From: Pseudomonas serbica
GTDB taxonomy: Bacteria; Pseudomonadota; Gammaproteobacteria; Pseudomonadales; Pseudomonadaceae
Direction of reading: 5' to 3'
NCBI RefSeq assembly: GCF_028823535.1
Contig: NZ_JAQIYM010000001.1
Coordinates: forward strand, 372,001 to 436,000
Length of the DNA stretch: 64,000 bases
Positions 27,727 to 36,573 of this stretch are shown here, piece by piece. Each line of letters starts with the position of its first letter. Position 1 is the first letter of the stretch. The notes below the pieces were generated by a model that saw nothing but the letters and a program-made list of their open reading frames with translations, was not told where the DNA came from and did no database searches. Made by a program: the position numbers and the translations under genes.

Positions 27727-28784
27727 GAAGCGCTGGTTGGGGTGGAGCTGTTGCTCGACGGTGCCACTGGCGTTGGCGCAGTGGAGGCAGTCGAGGCCGT
27801 TGCTGCAGGAGCAGCCGAAGCAGTGGGTGCCGGCGCTGGGGTTGCTGGCTTGGCCGCAGGAGCCGGAGCCGGCTTGGCAACAGCGGCAGGCTTGTTAGCC
27901 GTGGCTGGTTTTTTCACTGCAGGTTTTGCCGCTGGTTTGGCTGCTGGTTTTGCAGCGGCTGGTTTGGCGGCTGTTTTTGCCACCGGTTTGGCCGCGGTTT
28001 TTGCAGCTGGCTTGGCAGCGGTTTTAGTCGCGACAGGTTTTGCAGCCGGTTTTGCAGCGGCGGTTTTGGCGGCTGGTTTGGCGGCTGCGGTTTTCGCCGC
28101 GGCAGGTTTCGCAGCAGCGGTTTTGGCGGCAGGCTTGGCTGCCGGTTTAGCGGCCGCTGTTTTCGCCGCGGTTGTCCGCGCAGCAGGCTTGGCAGCTGCA
28201 GTTCTGGCAGCTGGTTTTGCAGCACTGGCCGCGACAGGTTTTTTCGCTGCAGATGTGGCAACAGGTTTGGCTGCGGCTTTCACCGGTGCCTTGGCGGCAG
28301 GTTTGGCGGCAGGCTTGGCCGGTGCTTTTGCGGCAACCGGTTTGGCAGCGGCTTTCTTCGCAGGGGCCGCTGCTGGTTTGGCCGAACGCAGGGACAACGC
28401 CTTGCCGACAGCCTCTTGTACGCGACCAACACCCTGGGCCAGTTTCAGGCTTTCCTGGGCATCGCGCTTGAGTTGCAGAATGTAGCCGCGAGTTTCCGAT
28501 TGACGATCCTTGAGCGCATCAAGCAGATCCTCGAGCTCCTTCACCGCGTCCTTGGCTTTGGTCTGCGCCTTGGCCTTTCCGGCGGCCGCTGCGTCCTGCA
28601 ATTTGGTTCGGGATTTGTGCAATTTCTCTTGCGCTTTTCCGCGCTGCTTTTCCAGTTTGGCGAGCAGTTTTTCAGCATCAGCCAAAGCTTCGGAACAAGC
28701 GTTTTCGAGATGCTCGAGCAAGCTGCCCGAGAGTTGTTGGAGCAGGTGCAACGGAGTACTTACAGGCTTCTTGGTGGCCGACAT
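27723..28784 (-). CDS. algP: AlgP/AlgR3, histone H1-like regulator of alginate genes
   Basis: This 353-aa protein has two parts. Residues 1-125 are a helical, coiled-coil-like domain ('LHLLQQLSGSLLEHLENACSEALADAEKLLAKLEK', then 'ELEDLLDALKDRQSETRGYILQLKRDAQESLKLAQ'). Residues about 140-335 are lysine, alanine and proline-rich repeats around KPAA, like eukaryotic histone H1 tails. AlgP of P. aeruginosa has the same layout and binds DNA in alginate control. Repeat number varies easily by slippage at the DNA level. The gene lies near algQ and algR as in other pseudomonads. Confidence 0.93.
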   Translation of the reverse strand: MSATKKPVSTPLHLLQQLSGSLLEHLENACSEALADAEKLLAKLEKQRGKAQEKLHKSRTKLQDAAAAGKAKAQTKAKDAVKELEDLLDALKDRQSETRGYILQLKRDAQESLKLAQGVGRVQEAVGKALSLRSAKPAAAPAKKAAAKPVAAKAPAKPAAKPAAKAPVKAAAKPVATSAAKKPVAASAAKPAARTAAAKPAARTTAAKTAAAKPAAKPAAKTAAAKPAAAKTAAAKPAAKTAAAKPAAKPVATKTAAKPAAKTAAKPVAKTAAKPAAAKPAAKPAAKPAVKKPATANKPAAVAKPAPAPAAKPATPAPAPTASAAPAATASTASTAPTPVAPSSNSSTPTSAS

Positions 28785-28976
28785 GGTTTACCTCCTGGCT
28801 GGCGTGAGTGCGGCTCATACTAGACCTCTGCTGCTACCGCCGCTAGGGCATCTTGACAGTATCCAAAGCGCCGCGTTGCAAGGAATTGAAAATGTTCTGC
28901 GCTGGCGCAAAAGCAGTTCACCGTGGAATGCATTCTCGCTGGCATAATCGCCCGCAACTCAGGTCGGAGAGTGCCC

Positions 28977-29642
28977 ATGTCGCGCTACCTTTTTTTATCG
29001 CTTTGCGTGATTTTTTCCGTGGCCAACGCCGCTGAAAAAAACCAGGAAAAAGAGGCTCACGATCTCGCTTACAGCTTGGGTGCCAGTCTCGGCGAACGCT
29101 TGCGCCAAGAGGTTCCCGACTTGCAGATTCAGGCGCTGGTCGACGGATTGCAACAGGCCTATCAAGGCAAGCCACTGGCGTTGAAGGACGAGCAGATCGA
29201 ACGTATTCTGGCCGAACACGAAGCCCGAGCGGCCACGCAATCAGCTGCGCCGGAAAGTGAACTGGCCCTGGAAAAAGAGCAGCGTTTTCTCAGCGAAGAA
29301 AAAGCGAGGCATGGGGTTCGTGAATTGGCTAATGGCATCCTGCTGACAGAGCTCGCACCAGGGACAGGCGCCAAGGCCGGGCCGAACGGCAAGGTGCAAG
29401 TTCTGTATGTCGGTCGCCTGCCTGACGGCACGGTGTTCGATCAGAACAGCCAGCCGCAGTGGTTCAGCCTCGACAGTGTGATCAGTGGCTGGCGCAGCGC
29501 CCTGCAAGACATGCCGGTCGGTGCGAAATGGCGCCTGGTGATTCCATCGGCCCAAGCCTATGGCGCCGACGGTGCCGGCGACTTGATCGCGCCGTATACG
29601 CCTCTGGTATTCGAAGTCGAGTTACGCGGCGCTGCCGGCTGA
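28977..29642 (+). CDS. FKBP-type peptidyl-prolyl cis-trans isomerase
   Basis: This 221-aa protein has an N-terminal signal sequence (MSRYLFLSLCVIFSVANA), so it acts in the periplasm or envelope. Residues 25-100 form a helical FKBP N-terminal dimerisation domain ('DLAYSLGASLGERLRQEVPDL'). The isomerase domain follows: 'VQVLYVGRLPDGTVFDQNSQP', 'VISGWRSALQDMPVGAKWRLVIPSAQAYGADG', 'TPLVFEVEL'. This is the FkpA/Mip layout. The start is chosen to give the signal peptide and follows GGTCGGAGAG. A terminator follows. Confidence 0.92.
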   Translation: MSRYLFLSLCVIFSVANAAEKNQEKEAHDLAYSLGASLGERLRQEVPDLQIQALVDGLQQAYQGKPLALKDEQIERILAEHEARAATQSAAPESELALEKEQRFLSEEKARHGVRELANGILLTELAPGTGAKAGPNGKVQVLYVGRLPDGTVFDQNSQPQWFSLDSVISGWRSALQDMPVGAKWRLVIPSAQAYGADGAGDLIAPYTPLVFEVELRGAAG

Positions 29643-29653
29643 ACGTGGAAATG

Positions 29654-29681
29654 AAAAACGGCGTGCCTTGGCACGCCGTTT
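29654..29681. terminator. Terminator between FKBP and algQ
   Basis: AAAAACGGCGTGCC-TT-GGCACGCCGTTT is symmetrical and can serve both convergent genes. Confidence 0.85.
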
Positions 29682-29702
29682 CGGGATCCAGCGGGAAGCG
29701 GT

Positions 29703-30161
29703 TCAAGCCTGGACCGAATCGGTTTCCTTGTGAGCTGTGTGCAGCACTTCAATCAGGCAGTCTTCCAGTTCGAAGCGCTCATGCAACAGGCCACCCAGCT
29801 CCTTGAACTTCTCCGCGACGCATTTTCCGGCATCACACAGGTCATTGAACGCGAGCAGCTTCTCGGTGATGACGTCGATGCGCGGATAGATCGTCTCGGC
29901 GAGTTCCAGGCCACGCTTGTCGTTGAAAGCCTTGGCCTCCCCCGTCAGCTGTTCGTAGATCTCGAAGTGGCCGGCGGATACGTAGTCGACCAGCACCCCA
30001 CAGAATTCCTGCAAAGGTTTTCGGTTTTCGCCCAACGCCTCGGGCTTCTCGCCGAGAGTGTCATAGGCCCGAACCAGTTCGTGACGTTCCTGCAACCAAC
30101 GATCGATCAGCAGATGTACTCCACCCCAACGTTCCTGAGCATTCTGACAACTTTCGAGCAT
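29703..30161 (-). CDS. algQ: Anti-sigma-70 factor AlgQ (Rsd family)
   Basis: This 152-aa helical cytosolic protein binds region 4 of the housekeeping sigma factor and frees core polymerase for alternative sigma factors. In P. aeruginosa it affects alginate, pyoverdine and polyphosphate-related traits. The sequence '[26 protein letters not shown]', '[23 protein letters not shown]' and '[19 protein letters not shown]' is family-typical. MLESCQNA is the conserved start. The nine-codon upstream extension is unsupported. Confidence 0.93.
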   Translation of the reverse strand: MLESCQNAQERWGGVHLLIDRWLQERHELVRAYDTLGEKPEALGENRKPLQEFCGVLVDYVSAGHFEIYEQLTGEAKAFNDKRGLELAETIYPRIDVITEKLLAFNDLCDAGKCVAEKFKELGGLLHERFELEDCLIEVLHTAHKETDSVQA

Positions 30162-30336
30162 GGCGGTCTCTCTTCCCTTGTGGGTCATGCTGCTCTACAC
30201 CTGTCGCCCTTGAGAATCAAGATTCGACCAGGCAGAGCGTCATCGAGCAACATAAATCCAATGACACGTGCGGGCCAGATTATGCCCGCACGACGGTGGC
30301 TTCAAGGTACGCAGACGATAAAGTTCATACAAGTGT

Positions 30337-30888
30337 TTAATCGCCGGCAAGCACCCGGTGCGACGAATCGCCGCCGAGCGGTCGCCGGCTGACGCTCAAG
30401 ACCAGGCGTATCAGCTGATAAATACCCAGGATCATCATCGCAACGAAGAACAGCAGGCTCCATTCCGGGATACTCAAATCGAACAGCGTCCAGGCGATCT
30501 GCGGGCAGTCGACGGCCCCCTGGAACACCCTCTGCACGACGCTCAGCCACGGTGCGTAGGTGAATACCTCGGCCAGGTCAGGTGTGCAGGCGGAAAACTG
30601 GTGCACCGGATCGGTTTGCAGCAACACCTGGCGCCAGGCCGTGAAGGTCCCCAGCAGGCTGCAGGACAGCCCGAGCAGCCAGTACACAAAGGACCCCAGG
30701 CGAGCGGGACCATGCACCGCAGCCGTCAGGCACACACCGCTCAACAGCGCCAGGCAAGCCCGCTGCAACAGACACAAGCCACAGGGGCTGAGACCCACCG
30801 CATATTCCAGGTAATAGGAAACGCCCAGGGCCAGGGCACCTGCGAGGAACACAGTAAAAAACAGGGAGCGTGGGCAGGCCAACGACAT
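30337..30888 (-). CDS. dsbB: Disulfide bond formation protein B (DsbB/DsbH)
   Basis: This 183-aa inner-membrane protein has four membrane segments. It reoxidises periplasmic DsbA and passes electrons to ubiquinone. The first redox pair is in 'LSPCGLCLLQR' after TM1. The second pair is in the large periplasmic loop ('FSACTPDLAEV' and 'GAVDCPQIAW'). The arginine after CGLC, which contacts quinone, is present. MSLACPRSLFF is the chosen start. Pseudomonads often carry two DsbB proteins; this is the copy near algQ-hemY. Confidence 0.92.
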   Translation of the reverse strand: MSLACPRSLFFTVFLAGALALGVSYYLEYAVGLSPCGLCLLQRACLALLSGVCLTAAVHGPARLGSFVYWLLGLSCSLLGTFTAWRQVLLQTDPVHQFSACTPDLAEVFTYAPWLSVVQRVFQGAVDCPQIAWTLFDLSIPEWSLLFFVAMMILGIYQLIRLVLSVSRRPLGGDSSHRVLAGD

Positions 30889-31117
30889 GGCGTTTCCGTA
30901 ACGATTAAGGGTCCGGTCGCTACGGTAGTTGAAAGCGCGCAAGCCTTACAAGGCGGGCAGATGCAGACATTTCAGCAAATACATACGGAAATCCCGACAG
31001 ACATCAGGGGATCTGACGTAGGGGTCTGTAGGACTTTGCTGACGCCCCATTGCGAAGGGAAAATTCCGACAGGACCGGGGAACGGATCGCCCCCTCGAGC
31101 GATCCTTCACCCAGCGA

Positions 31118-32356
31118 TCAACCGTGAGCCAACACCGGCAGCGGTGCCGCCAGCAAGCGCTCATCGAGCAGGCCCAGGCCTTCCTGGAACAATTGATTGC
31201 TGCGCTCGGTGTCTCCCATCTGTGCCAGCAGGCGTGCCAGTTCGGCGCAGGCTTCCGGGTTGCGCTGGACTCGCAGGCTGCTTTCCAGATAGTCCCGGGC
31301 CTTGCCCCACAGGCTGTTTTGCAAACACAGGCGACCCAACGTCAGCAACAGGCCTGGATCGCTCGGATGGTCTTTAAGCCAGCCCTCGGCGAGTTGCAAC
31401 TGGCGAGCCGGGTCACTGCCGCGCACCAACCCATAGAGGCGCGCCAGATGGCTGTCGTAGTTGCGTTTCAGAGCCGTGCGCAGGACCTCCTCGGCCTCGA
31501 CCTGGGCACCCAGTTGCCGTAGTTGCTCGGCATAGGCGAGCACCAATTGCGGCTCCTGGCGCTGCGCTGAAGTCAGCTGCTGCCAGGCGCGCTCGAGCGC
31601 TTGCAGACCGAGTGTGCCCTCCTCCTCCCGATGCGCCGCCAGGGACAGGTTCTCCCCCCAGGCCCGACGCTCCAGCTCGGCCAGTTCCGCCACCGGCAGG
31701 ACTTTATCCTTGCGCAGCTCAGGCAGGAGGCGAATCACCGCCGACCAGTCGCCTCGCTGCTGATGCAGACGCTGCAACTGACGCAGGACCTGTGCGTTAT
31801 GCGGGTGGCGCTCGTGCATCGCCTGCAGGGTCGTCAGGGCTCCCTCGGTATCACCGCGATCGGTCTGCAATTGCGCGTGGTTCAGGGCAATCGCCAACTC
31901 GGCTTGGGGCTGGCGCTCCAGGGCACGCTCCAGCAGGTTGTCACTTTCTTCGTAACGACCCTGCTCATTTGCGGCGCGGGCAGCCCCGAGGTAGTAAAGC
32001 AGCGGCTGGCGCTCGGCTTCCGCAGCCCGATGCAAATGACGTTGCGCGCTGGCCCAGCGACCTTCGGCCAGATCCAGTTGCCCGTGCTCGATCGCCACTT
32101 GGACCCGGCGACTGCGATTGCGCCGTGACCACGGATTGACCACGCCACCGGAGGTCGTGACCAGTTCGACCAACGCCTTGACGCCCCAGAAGACCAGCCA
32201 GAGAACGGCGACCAGGGCCAACGTTGCCCACAGGCTCGATTCGTAGCGAAAGCTCTTGTAGGCAATCAGGACATAACCGGAATGCTCGGCAATGGCCAGG
32301 CCCAAGGCAGCCGCAGCCGCAATGGCCAGGAACACGATCACATAGAGGCGTTTCAT
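31118..32356 (-). CDS. hemY: HemY, TPR-containing membrane protein of the heme operon
   Basis: This 412-aa protein has two N-terminal membrane segments ('LYVIVFLAIAAAAALGLAIAE' and 'LWATLALVAVLWLVFWGVKAL') and 'NPWSRRNRSRR'. Many TPR-like repeats fill the rest ('YYLGAARAANEQGRYEESDNLLERAL', 'LARLYGLVRGSDPARQLQLAEGWLKDHP', 'LLLTLGRLCLQNSLWGKARDYLESSL'). It probably scaffolds late heme enzymes; its exact role is unproven. It overlaps hemX by ATGA. Confidence 0.94.
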   Translation of the reverse strand: MKRLYVIVFLAIAAAAALGLAIAEHSGYVLIAYKSFRYESSLWATLALVAVLWLVFWGVKALVELVTTSGGVVNPWSRRNRSRRVQVAIEHGQLDLAEGRWASAQRHLHRAAEAERQPLLYYLGAARAANEQGRYEESDNLLERALERQPQAELAIALNHAQLQTDRGDTEGALTTLQAMHERHPHNAQVLRQLQRLHQQRGDWSAVIRLLPELRKDKVLPVAELAELERRAWGENLSLAAHREEEGTLGLQALERAWQQLTSAQRQEPQLVLAYAEQLRQLGAQVEAEEVLRTALKRNYDSHLARLYGLVRGSDPARQLQLAEGWLKDHPSDPGLLLTLGRLCLQNSLWGKARDYLESSLRVQRNPEACAELARLLAQMGDTERSNQLFQEGLGLLDERLLAAPLPVLAHG

Positions 32357-33513
32357 GGAGTGGCCTCCTGTGCGGGGTTCGCCGCAGGTTTGGCCAGCGG
32401 CTTGATCGAGTCTTCGGCGTTGACGTTACGCCGTTCCAGGTAACCCTGGACCGCACTCAGGGTTCCGGTCAGGTCCGGGGTGACCACAGAGACCGGCTGC
32501 TTGCTCAGTTCGGCCACCTGCTCGAGCATCACTTTGCTCTGAGGATTGTCCGGATTGAAGTTGCCCTTGAGTACATCCCGCGCCTCTGCCAGCGCCTGGG
32601 AGTACACCGCTGCCTGACCGTTGAGTGCCGCCCACTGTGCCTGTTCCAGCGCCAGGCTCAATGCCAGGCGAACCTGGCTCAGGCTCTGCCCGGCCAGCAA
32701 GGGACGGACATTTTTGTCGGCGTTGAAATCGATACGGATGTAGCGCGAGATCTGATCCCACCACTGCGCCCAGCGACTGGCGCCGTCGCCATCGGCGGTC
32801 AGCCCCAGCAGGGACTCGCCACGGTCCTTGTACTCGGGCGCGAGCTCGGTGAGGCTGATCACCTGATCGCGCAACGCCCCCAGGCGCAGGAACAGACCGG
32901 TGCGATCCGGCTGCTCCGTGCTGCGCAAGGCCACCAGGGTCTTGGCCACTTGCTCGCGAGCAGCGAAAGAGCCTGGGTCATTCTGTTCACGGAGGATTTC
33001 ATCGGCGCCCTGGACCAGGGCCTGGGCGCTGCTGATGTCCTGCAACGCCGAAAGGCGCAGGCTGGCCAGGCGCAACAAGTGCTCGGCCTCGGCCAGGCGC
33101 CAGTCCTTGCGGCTGGCGCCGAGAACGGTTTCCAGGCGTTGATTCAAACGTTGCTGGTCGCCCTGCAACTGAGTCACCAGGCGGCTGCGCTCTTCCAGTA
33201 CATCGGCATTGGGCAATTGCTCAAGGCGCGCGCTCAGTCGCTGCTCGTTCAGCTTCAGGCTCTGCGCCTGATCGTTCAAGGCCTGCACCTGACTCAACTG
33301 CTGCTGGGTATTGGCTTGCAAGTGACGCACTTGCCAGACTCCCCAGCCACCCACTGCGACACCGACGGCGCCCACCAGCAACGCGACGATTGCCAGCCCG
33401 TTGCCTCGGCGCTGCTGTTCGGCAGGTGGTGGTCGCAGTTCATCAAAAGGTGCATCAACCGGTGCATCGAGCACTGGCCGCGAGTCATCTTTAGGCAAGG
33501 CTGTTTCGCTCAC
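32353..33513 (-). CDS. hemX: HemX-like membrane protein
   Basis: This 386-aa protein has a proline-rich cytoplasmic tail and one membrane segment ('GLAIVALLVGAVGVAVGGWGVW'). A long coiled-coil stretch (about residues 65-130) precedes the conserved C-terminal domain ('AEHLLRLASLRLSALQDISSAQALVQGADEILRE'). It is often labelled uroporphyrinogen-III C-methyltransferase, but no SAM-binding methyltransferase motifs are visible, so that name is unsupported. GTG start at 33511-33513 (VSETALPKDD). Confidence 0.92.
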   Translation of the reverse strand: MSETALPKDDSRPVLDAPVDAPFDELRPPPAEQQRRGNGLAIVALLVGAVGVAVGGWGVWQVRHLQANTQQQLSQVQALNDQAQSLKLNEQRLSARLEQLPNADVLEERSRLVTQLQGDQQRLNQRLETVLGASRKDWRLAEAEHLLRLASLRLSALQDISSAQALVQGADEILREQNDPGSFAAREQVAKTLVALRSTEQPDRTGLFLRLGALRDQVISLTELAPEYKDRGESLLGLTADGDGASRWAQWWDQISRYIRIDFNADKNVRPLLAGQSLSQVRLALSLALEQAQWAALNGQAAVYSQALAEARDVLKGNFNPDNPQSKVMLEQVAELSKQPVSVVTPDLTGTLSAVQGYLERRNVNAEDSIKPLAKPAANPAQEATP

Positions 33514-33530
33514 GTATCCATCCTTTGCAT

Positions 33531-34298
33531 TTAGAGAACGGGCACGGGATGCTCCCGTAACGCCGTCAGCAAAGCCGCGGCACTGGCGCCACGACAATCC
33601 ACAACTGTCAGGGCCCCGGCGGCACGTGCCAGCTCGGCGACCCTGGGGCTTGGTACAAACAACGGCAACTGCGCCAACTGCGGCCAGGCATCGCCAGCCA
33701 ATTGATGCAGGTGCTCAAAACCCTGTCCACTGCTGACCACCAGCGCGTTCAGGCGTTCCGCCTTGATCCGATGCTCCAGCGCCGCTGGCGGGTATAGCGG
33801 CAGCTCGCGGCGGTACAACTCCAGATACTCGACACTAGCACCTCGCTCGCGCATGCGCTCAGCCAGCAGTTCACGCCCCCCCTCCCCGCGCAGGATCAGC
33901 ACCTGCGGATCGAACCGCGCGATAGCCTCGCGCAACGCTGCAAGTTCAAGCAAGGCCTCGCTGTCATCGCCTTGCGCTGGGAAGCTGACGTCCAAACCGC
34001 GAGCCTCGAGGATCTGCGCCGTCGCAGCGCCGACACTGAACCACTTCACGCGCGGTGCTGGCGGGCCAAAGCGGTCGAGCAGCTCAACACCGATGCGCGC
34101 CGCCGGCTTGCTGACCACGATCACCGCGCAGTAGCGATCCAGATCGCGGAACGCTTCGCGCATTGTCTCAGAGACCGGGATCGGCACTATGTCCAAAAGC
34201 GGCAAGCTGCTGCTGAAAATCCCCTGCTCGGCCAATAGACTGCCCAGCGCCGCCGACTCATCCGCCGGACGCGTCAGCAGCAGGCGCCAACCTGTCAC
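33531..34298 (-). CDS. hemD: Uroporphyrinogen-III synthase HemD
   Basis: This 255-aa cytosolic enzyme closes and inverts hydroxymethylbilane to uroporphyrinogen III. The family is weakly conserved, but '[23 protein letters not shown]' at the start, '[21 protein letters not shown]', '[22 protein letters not shown]' and '[14 protein letters not shown]' match. It starts with GTG and overlaps the hemC stop by four bases (GTGA), which gives tight coupling between consecutive pathway steps. Confidence 0.94.
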   Translation of the reverse strand: MTGWRLLLTRPADESAALGSLLAEQGIFSSSLPLLDIVPIPVSETMREAFRDLDRYCAVIVVSKPAARIGVELLDRFGPPAPRVKWFSVGAATAQILEARGLDVSFPAQGDDSEALLELAALREAIARFDPQVLILRGEGGRELLAERMRERGASVEYLELYRRELPLYPPAALEHRIKAERLNALVVSSGQGFEHLHQLAGDAWPQLAQLPLFVPSPRVAELARAAGALTVVDCRGASAAALLTALREHPVPVL

Positions 34299-35236
34299 TC
34301 GTGACCTGCCTCGCCATATACCGCCTTGAGGATATCCGCGGCGCCCTGGCTCAAGAGGTCTTCGGCCACACGCACACCCAAGGCTTCGGCATCGCCCCGC
34401 GGCGCACGCGCCTGGGCACTGAGCAGCAGGCCGCCACTCGGGTCACCCACCAGTCCTCGCAGCCAGACCTGCTCGCCCTCGAGCACGGCGTAGCAGGCAA
34501 TCGGCACCTGGCAGCCGCCATTGAGGTGTTTATTGAGGGCGCGCTCGGCACTCACGCGGGTCGCGGTGTCCTGGTGATGCAGCGGTGCGAGCAGCGCGTG
34601 GATGTCGCTGTCCGCGGTGCGACATTCGATGCCCACAGCGCCCTGGCCACCGGCCGGCAGGCTGTCTTCGACGCTGATGGCCGAGGTGATGCGATCTTCG
34701 AAGCCCAACCGGATCAAGCCTGCGGACGCCAAGATGATGGCGTCGTATTCGCCGGCGTCCAGCTTGGCCAGGCGGGTGTTGACGTTGCCGCGCAAGAAGC
34801 GAATTTCCAGGTCCGGACGACGGGTCAGCAACTGGGCCTGGCGGCGCAGGCTCGACGTGCCGACGATGCTGCCGGCAGGCAACGCCTCGAGGCTGGCGTA
34901 GGTGTTGGACACGAAAGCATCGCGTGGGTCTTCGCGCTCGCAGATACAGAACAGACCGAGGCCTTCAGGGAAGTCCATCGGCACGTCTTTCATCGAATGC
35001 ACGGCGATGTCGGCTTCGTTTTCCAGTAGCGCGGTTTCCAGTTCCTTGACGAACAGGCCCTTGCCACCGATTTTCGACAGCGGTGAGTCGAGCAGCTTGT
35101 CGCCGCGACTGACCATGGGCACCAAAGTCACGAGCAGACCCGGATGGGCCTGCTCCAGACGGGCTTTGACGTATTCGGCCTGCCACAGGGCAAGAGCGCT
35201 TTTGCGGGTGGCGATGCGGATCTGGCGAGAGGACAT
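34295..35236 (-). CDS. hemC: Hydroxymethylbilane synthase (porphobilinogen deaminase) HemC
   Basis: This 313-aa enzyme polymerises four porphobilinogens. '[22 protein letters not shown]' is the N-terminal signature, and '[18 protein letters not shown]' holds the catalytic aspartate region. '[35 protein letters not shown]' binds the chain. The dipyrromethane-cofactor cysteine is in '[18 protein letters not shown]'. It is the first gene of hemC-hemD-hemX-hemY and lies 140 bases downstream of algR. Confidence 0.97.
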   Translation of the reverse strand: MSSRQIRIATRKSALALWQAEYVKARLEQAHPGLLVTLVPMVSRGDKLLDSPLSKIGGKGLFVKELETALLENEADIAVHSMKDVPMDFPEGLGLFCICEREDPRDAFVSNTYASLEALPAGSIVGTSSLRRQAQLLTRRPDLEIRFLRGNVNTRLAKLDAGEYDAIILASAGLIRLGFEDRITSAISVEDSLPAGGQGAVGIECRTADSDIHALLAPLHHQDTATRVSAERALNKHLNGGCQVPIACYAVLEGEQVWLRGLVGDPSGGLLLSAQARAPRGDAEALGVRVAEDLLSQGAADILKAVYGEAGHE

Positions 35237-35375
35237 GGATCAATCCGTACTGAAAAGATACGACGGATAATAACAGCTCAGCCAAATCCACTTTGACTTG
35301 TATCAGAAACTACTTGGCCTCCCTGGCCCCCGGATGTCCGGCAATCGGGTGTGATATCCGCCTGCGATCAGCGAA

Positions 35376-36122
35376 TCAAAGCTGTTGCATCATTTTTCGC
35401 ACACCGGCCACGTGACGTCGGCTGACGATCAGGGCATCGCCGTTGAGGCCCTTGAGGAACAGCTGAAAATGCCCCAGCGGTGTTCGTTGCAAGCGTTCGA
35501 TTCGCTCGCGAGCGACCAGTGCGTTGCGGTGGATGCGCACGAAACGGTCACCGAATTCATCTTCGAGGGCTTTGAGTGGCTCATCCAATAGCACCTCACC
35601 ACTTTCGTGGCGCAGGGTCACGTACTTGTGGTCGGCGATAAAATAGACCACCTGATCCAGCGGAATCAGCTCGATCCCCTTGCGGGTGCGGGCACTGATA
35701 TGGCTGCGCGGGCCACTGCCACTTTCGGCAGCAGGACGAGTCAGGGCGGCGAGTTGGCCACGATTGGGCCGTTCGGCCTTTTTCAACGAATCATGTAGTT
35801 GTTCAGTTCTCACAGGTTTCACCAGATAGCCTACGGCGCTGGCCTGTAAGGCTTCCACGGCAAATTCATCGGGGCCTGTGCAAAACACCACGGCTGGCGG
35901 GGTTTCGCGTTCGCACAATCGCGCGGCCACTTGCAGGCCATCGAGGCCTGGCATGCGGATATCGAGCAGCACGATATCCGGTTTGTGGCTGTCGATCAGT
36001 GCCAACGCTTCTTCGCCGTTCGTGGCGCTGGGCTCCAGGACACTGTATCCCTCGAGTTCGCCAACCATTCGGCTCAGGCGCTCGCGGGCTAGGGGGTCGT
36101 CATCAACGATCAGGACATTCAT
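35376..36122 (-). CDS. algR: LytTR response regulator AlgR
   Basis: This 248-aa transcription factor has a receiver domain at residues 1-115: 'MNVLIVDDDPLARERL' with the acidic pocket, the phospho-acceptor aspartate in 'IVLLDIRMPGLDGLQVA', and the lysine in 'AVGYLVKPVRTEQL'. A LytTR DNA-binding domain occupies residues about 140-248 ('VYFIADHKYVTLRHESGEVLLDEPLKALEDEFG', 'RIHRNALVARERIERLQ', 'VSRRHVAGVRKMM'). It governs alginate, twitching and virulence genes in P. aeruginosa. The partner kinase gene algZ/fimS that lies directly upstream in P. aeruginosa is absent here. Confidence 0.96.
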   Translation of the reverse strand: MNVLIVDDDPLARERLSRMVGELEGYSVLEPSATNGEEALALIDSHKPDIVLLDIRMPGLDGLQVAARLCERETPPAVVFCTGPDEFAVEALQASAVGYLVKPVRTEQLHDSLKKAERPNRGQLAALTRPAAESGSGPRSHISARTRKGIELIPLDQVVYFIADHKYVTLRHESGEVLLDEPLKALEDEFGDRFVRIHRNALVARERIERLQRTPLGHFQLFLKGLNGDALIVSRRHVAGVRKMMQQL

Positions 36123-36573
36123 ATTGCGCTGGATTCCTGCGTGAGTCTCGCACAAGGATAGCGTAGACAGGTGAAGTGACGTCCGTCACCGCGATCCACG
36201 CTAAGACTAGCGCGAGCGTGAAAAAGTGCCGCTGGTCGGGCAGCTAATTTTTCATCTGCCGGGCGATTAGCGGCCCAGGCCCGCTTTGGCGACACATCGC
36301 CACAGGGTTTGCTGATTCGCAATATGAACACCCCTCTTCTTATAGTCCTCTTGCGCACCGAGAAGTGCGCTCATCCTCCTGTCCAACTGTAGACGGTTGC
36401 CGGAACGATATTGCTCAATTGAAAAATATCGTTGTGCAAATTGTTCGCGCACTGGCTCTGGCAAGCCCAACGATGAAAACCAGTCGACCAGTGTCAACGA
36501 CAGGATTGGCAACCCTGTTATTATCCGCGGCAGCTTTCAACGCCATCTTTCTTCAGCCGATACGAGCGAATTC
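36123..36573. other. algR-argH intergenic region without algZ
   Basis: This 451-base region separates divergent algR and argH and must hold both promoters. It includes a 9-bp inverted repeat (listed separately). A weak 81-codon leftward frame (36267-36512, TTG start) has atypical third-base use and no recognisable domain. I do not call it a gene. Confidence 0.6.
36404..36433. repeat. 9-bp perfect inverted repeat upstream of argH
   Basis: AACGATATT and AATATCGTT are separated by 12 bases and lie about 140 bases before the argH start. It could be an operator for argH or algR. Confidence 0.5.

Noticed and set aside
27742..28485. Alanine/glycine-rich 247-codon frame antisense to algP
   Set aside because: It is the direct complement of the KPAA repeats and would give only AGLAAGFAA-type repeats.
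36267..36512. Possible 81-aa leftward gene between argH and algR
   Set aside because: Needs a TTG start, has atypical third-position bases, no good ribosome site and no domain; not AlgZ-like.
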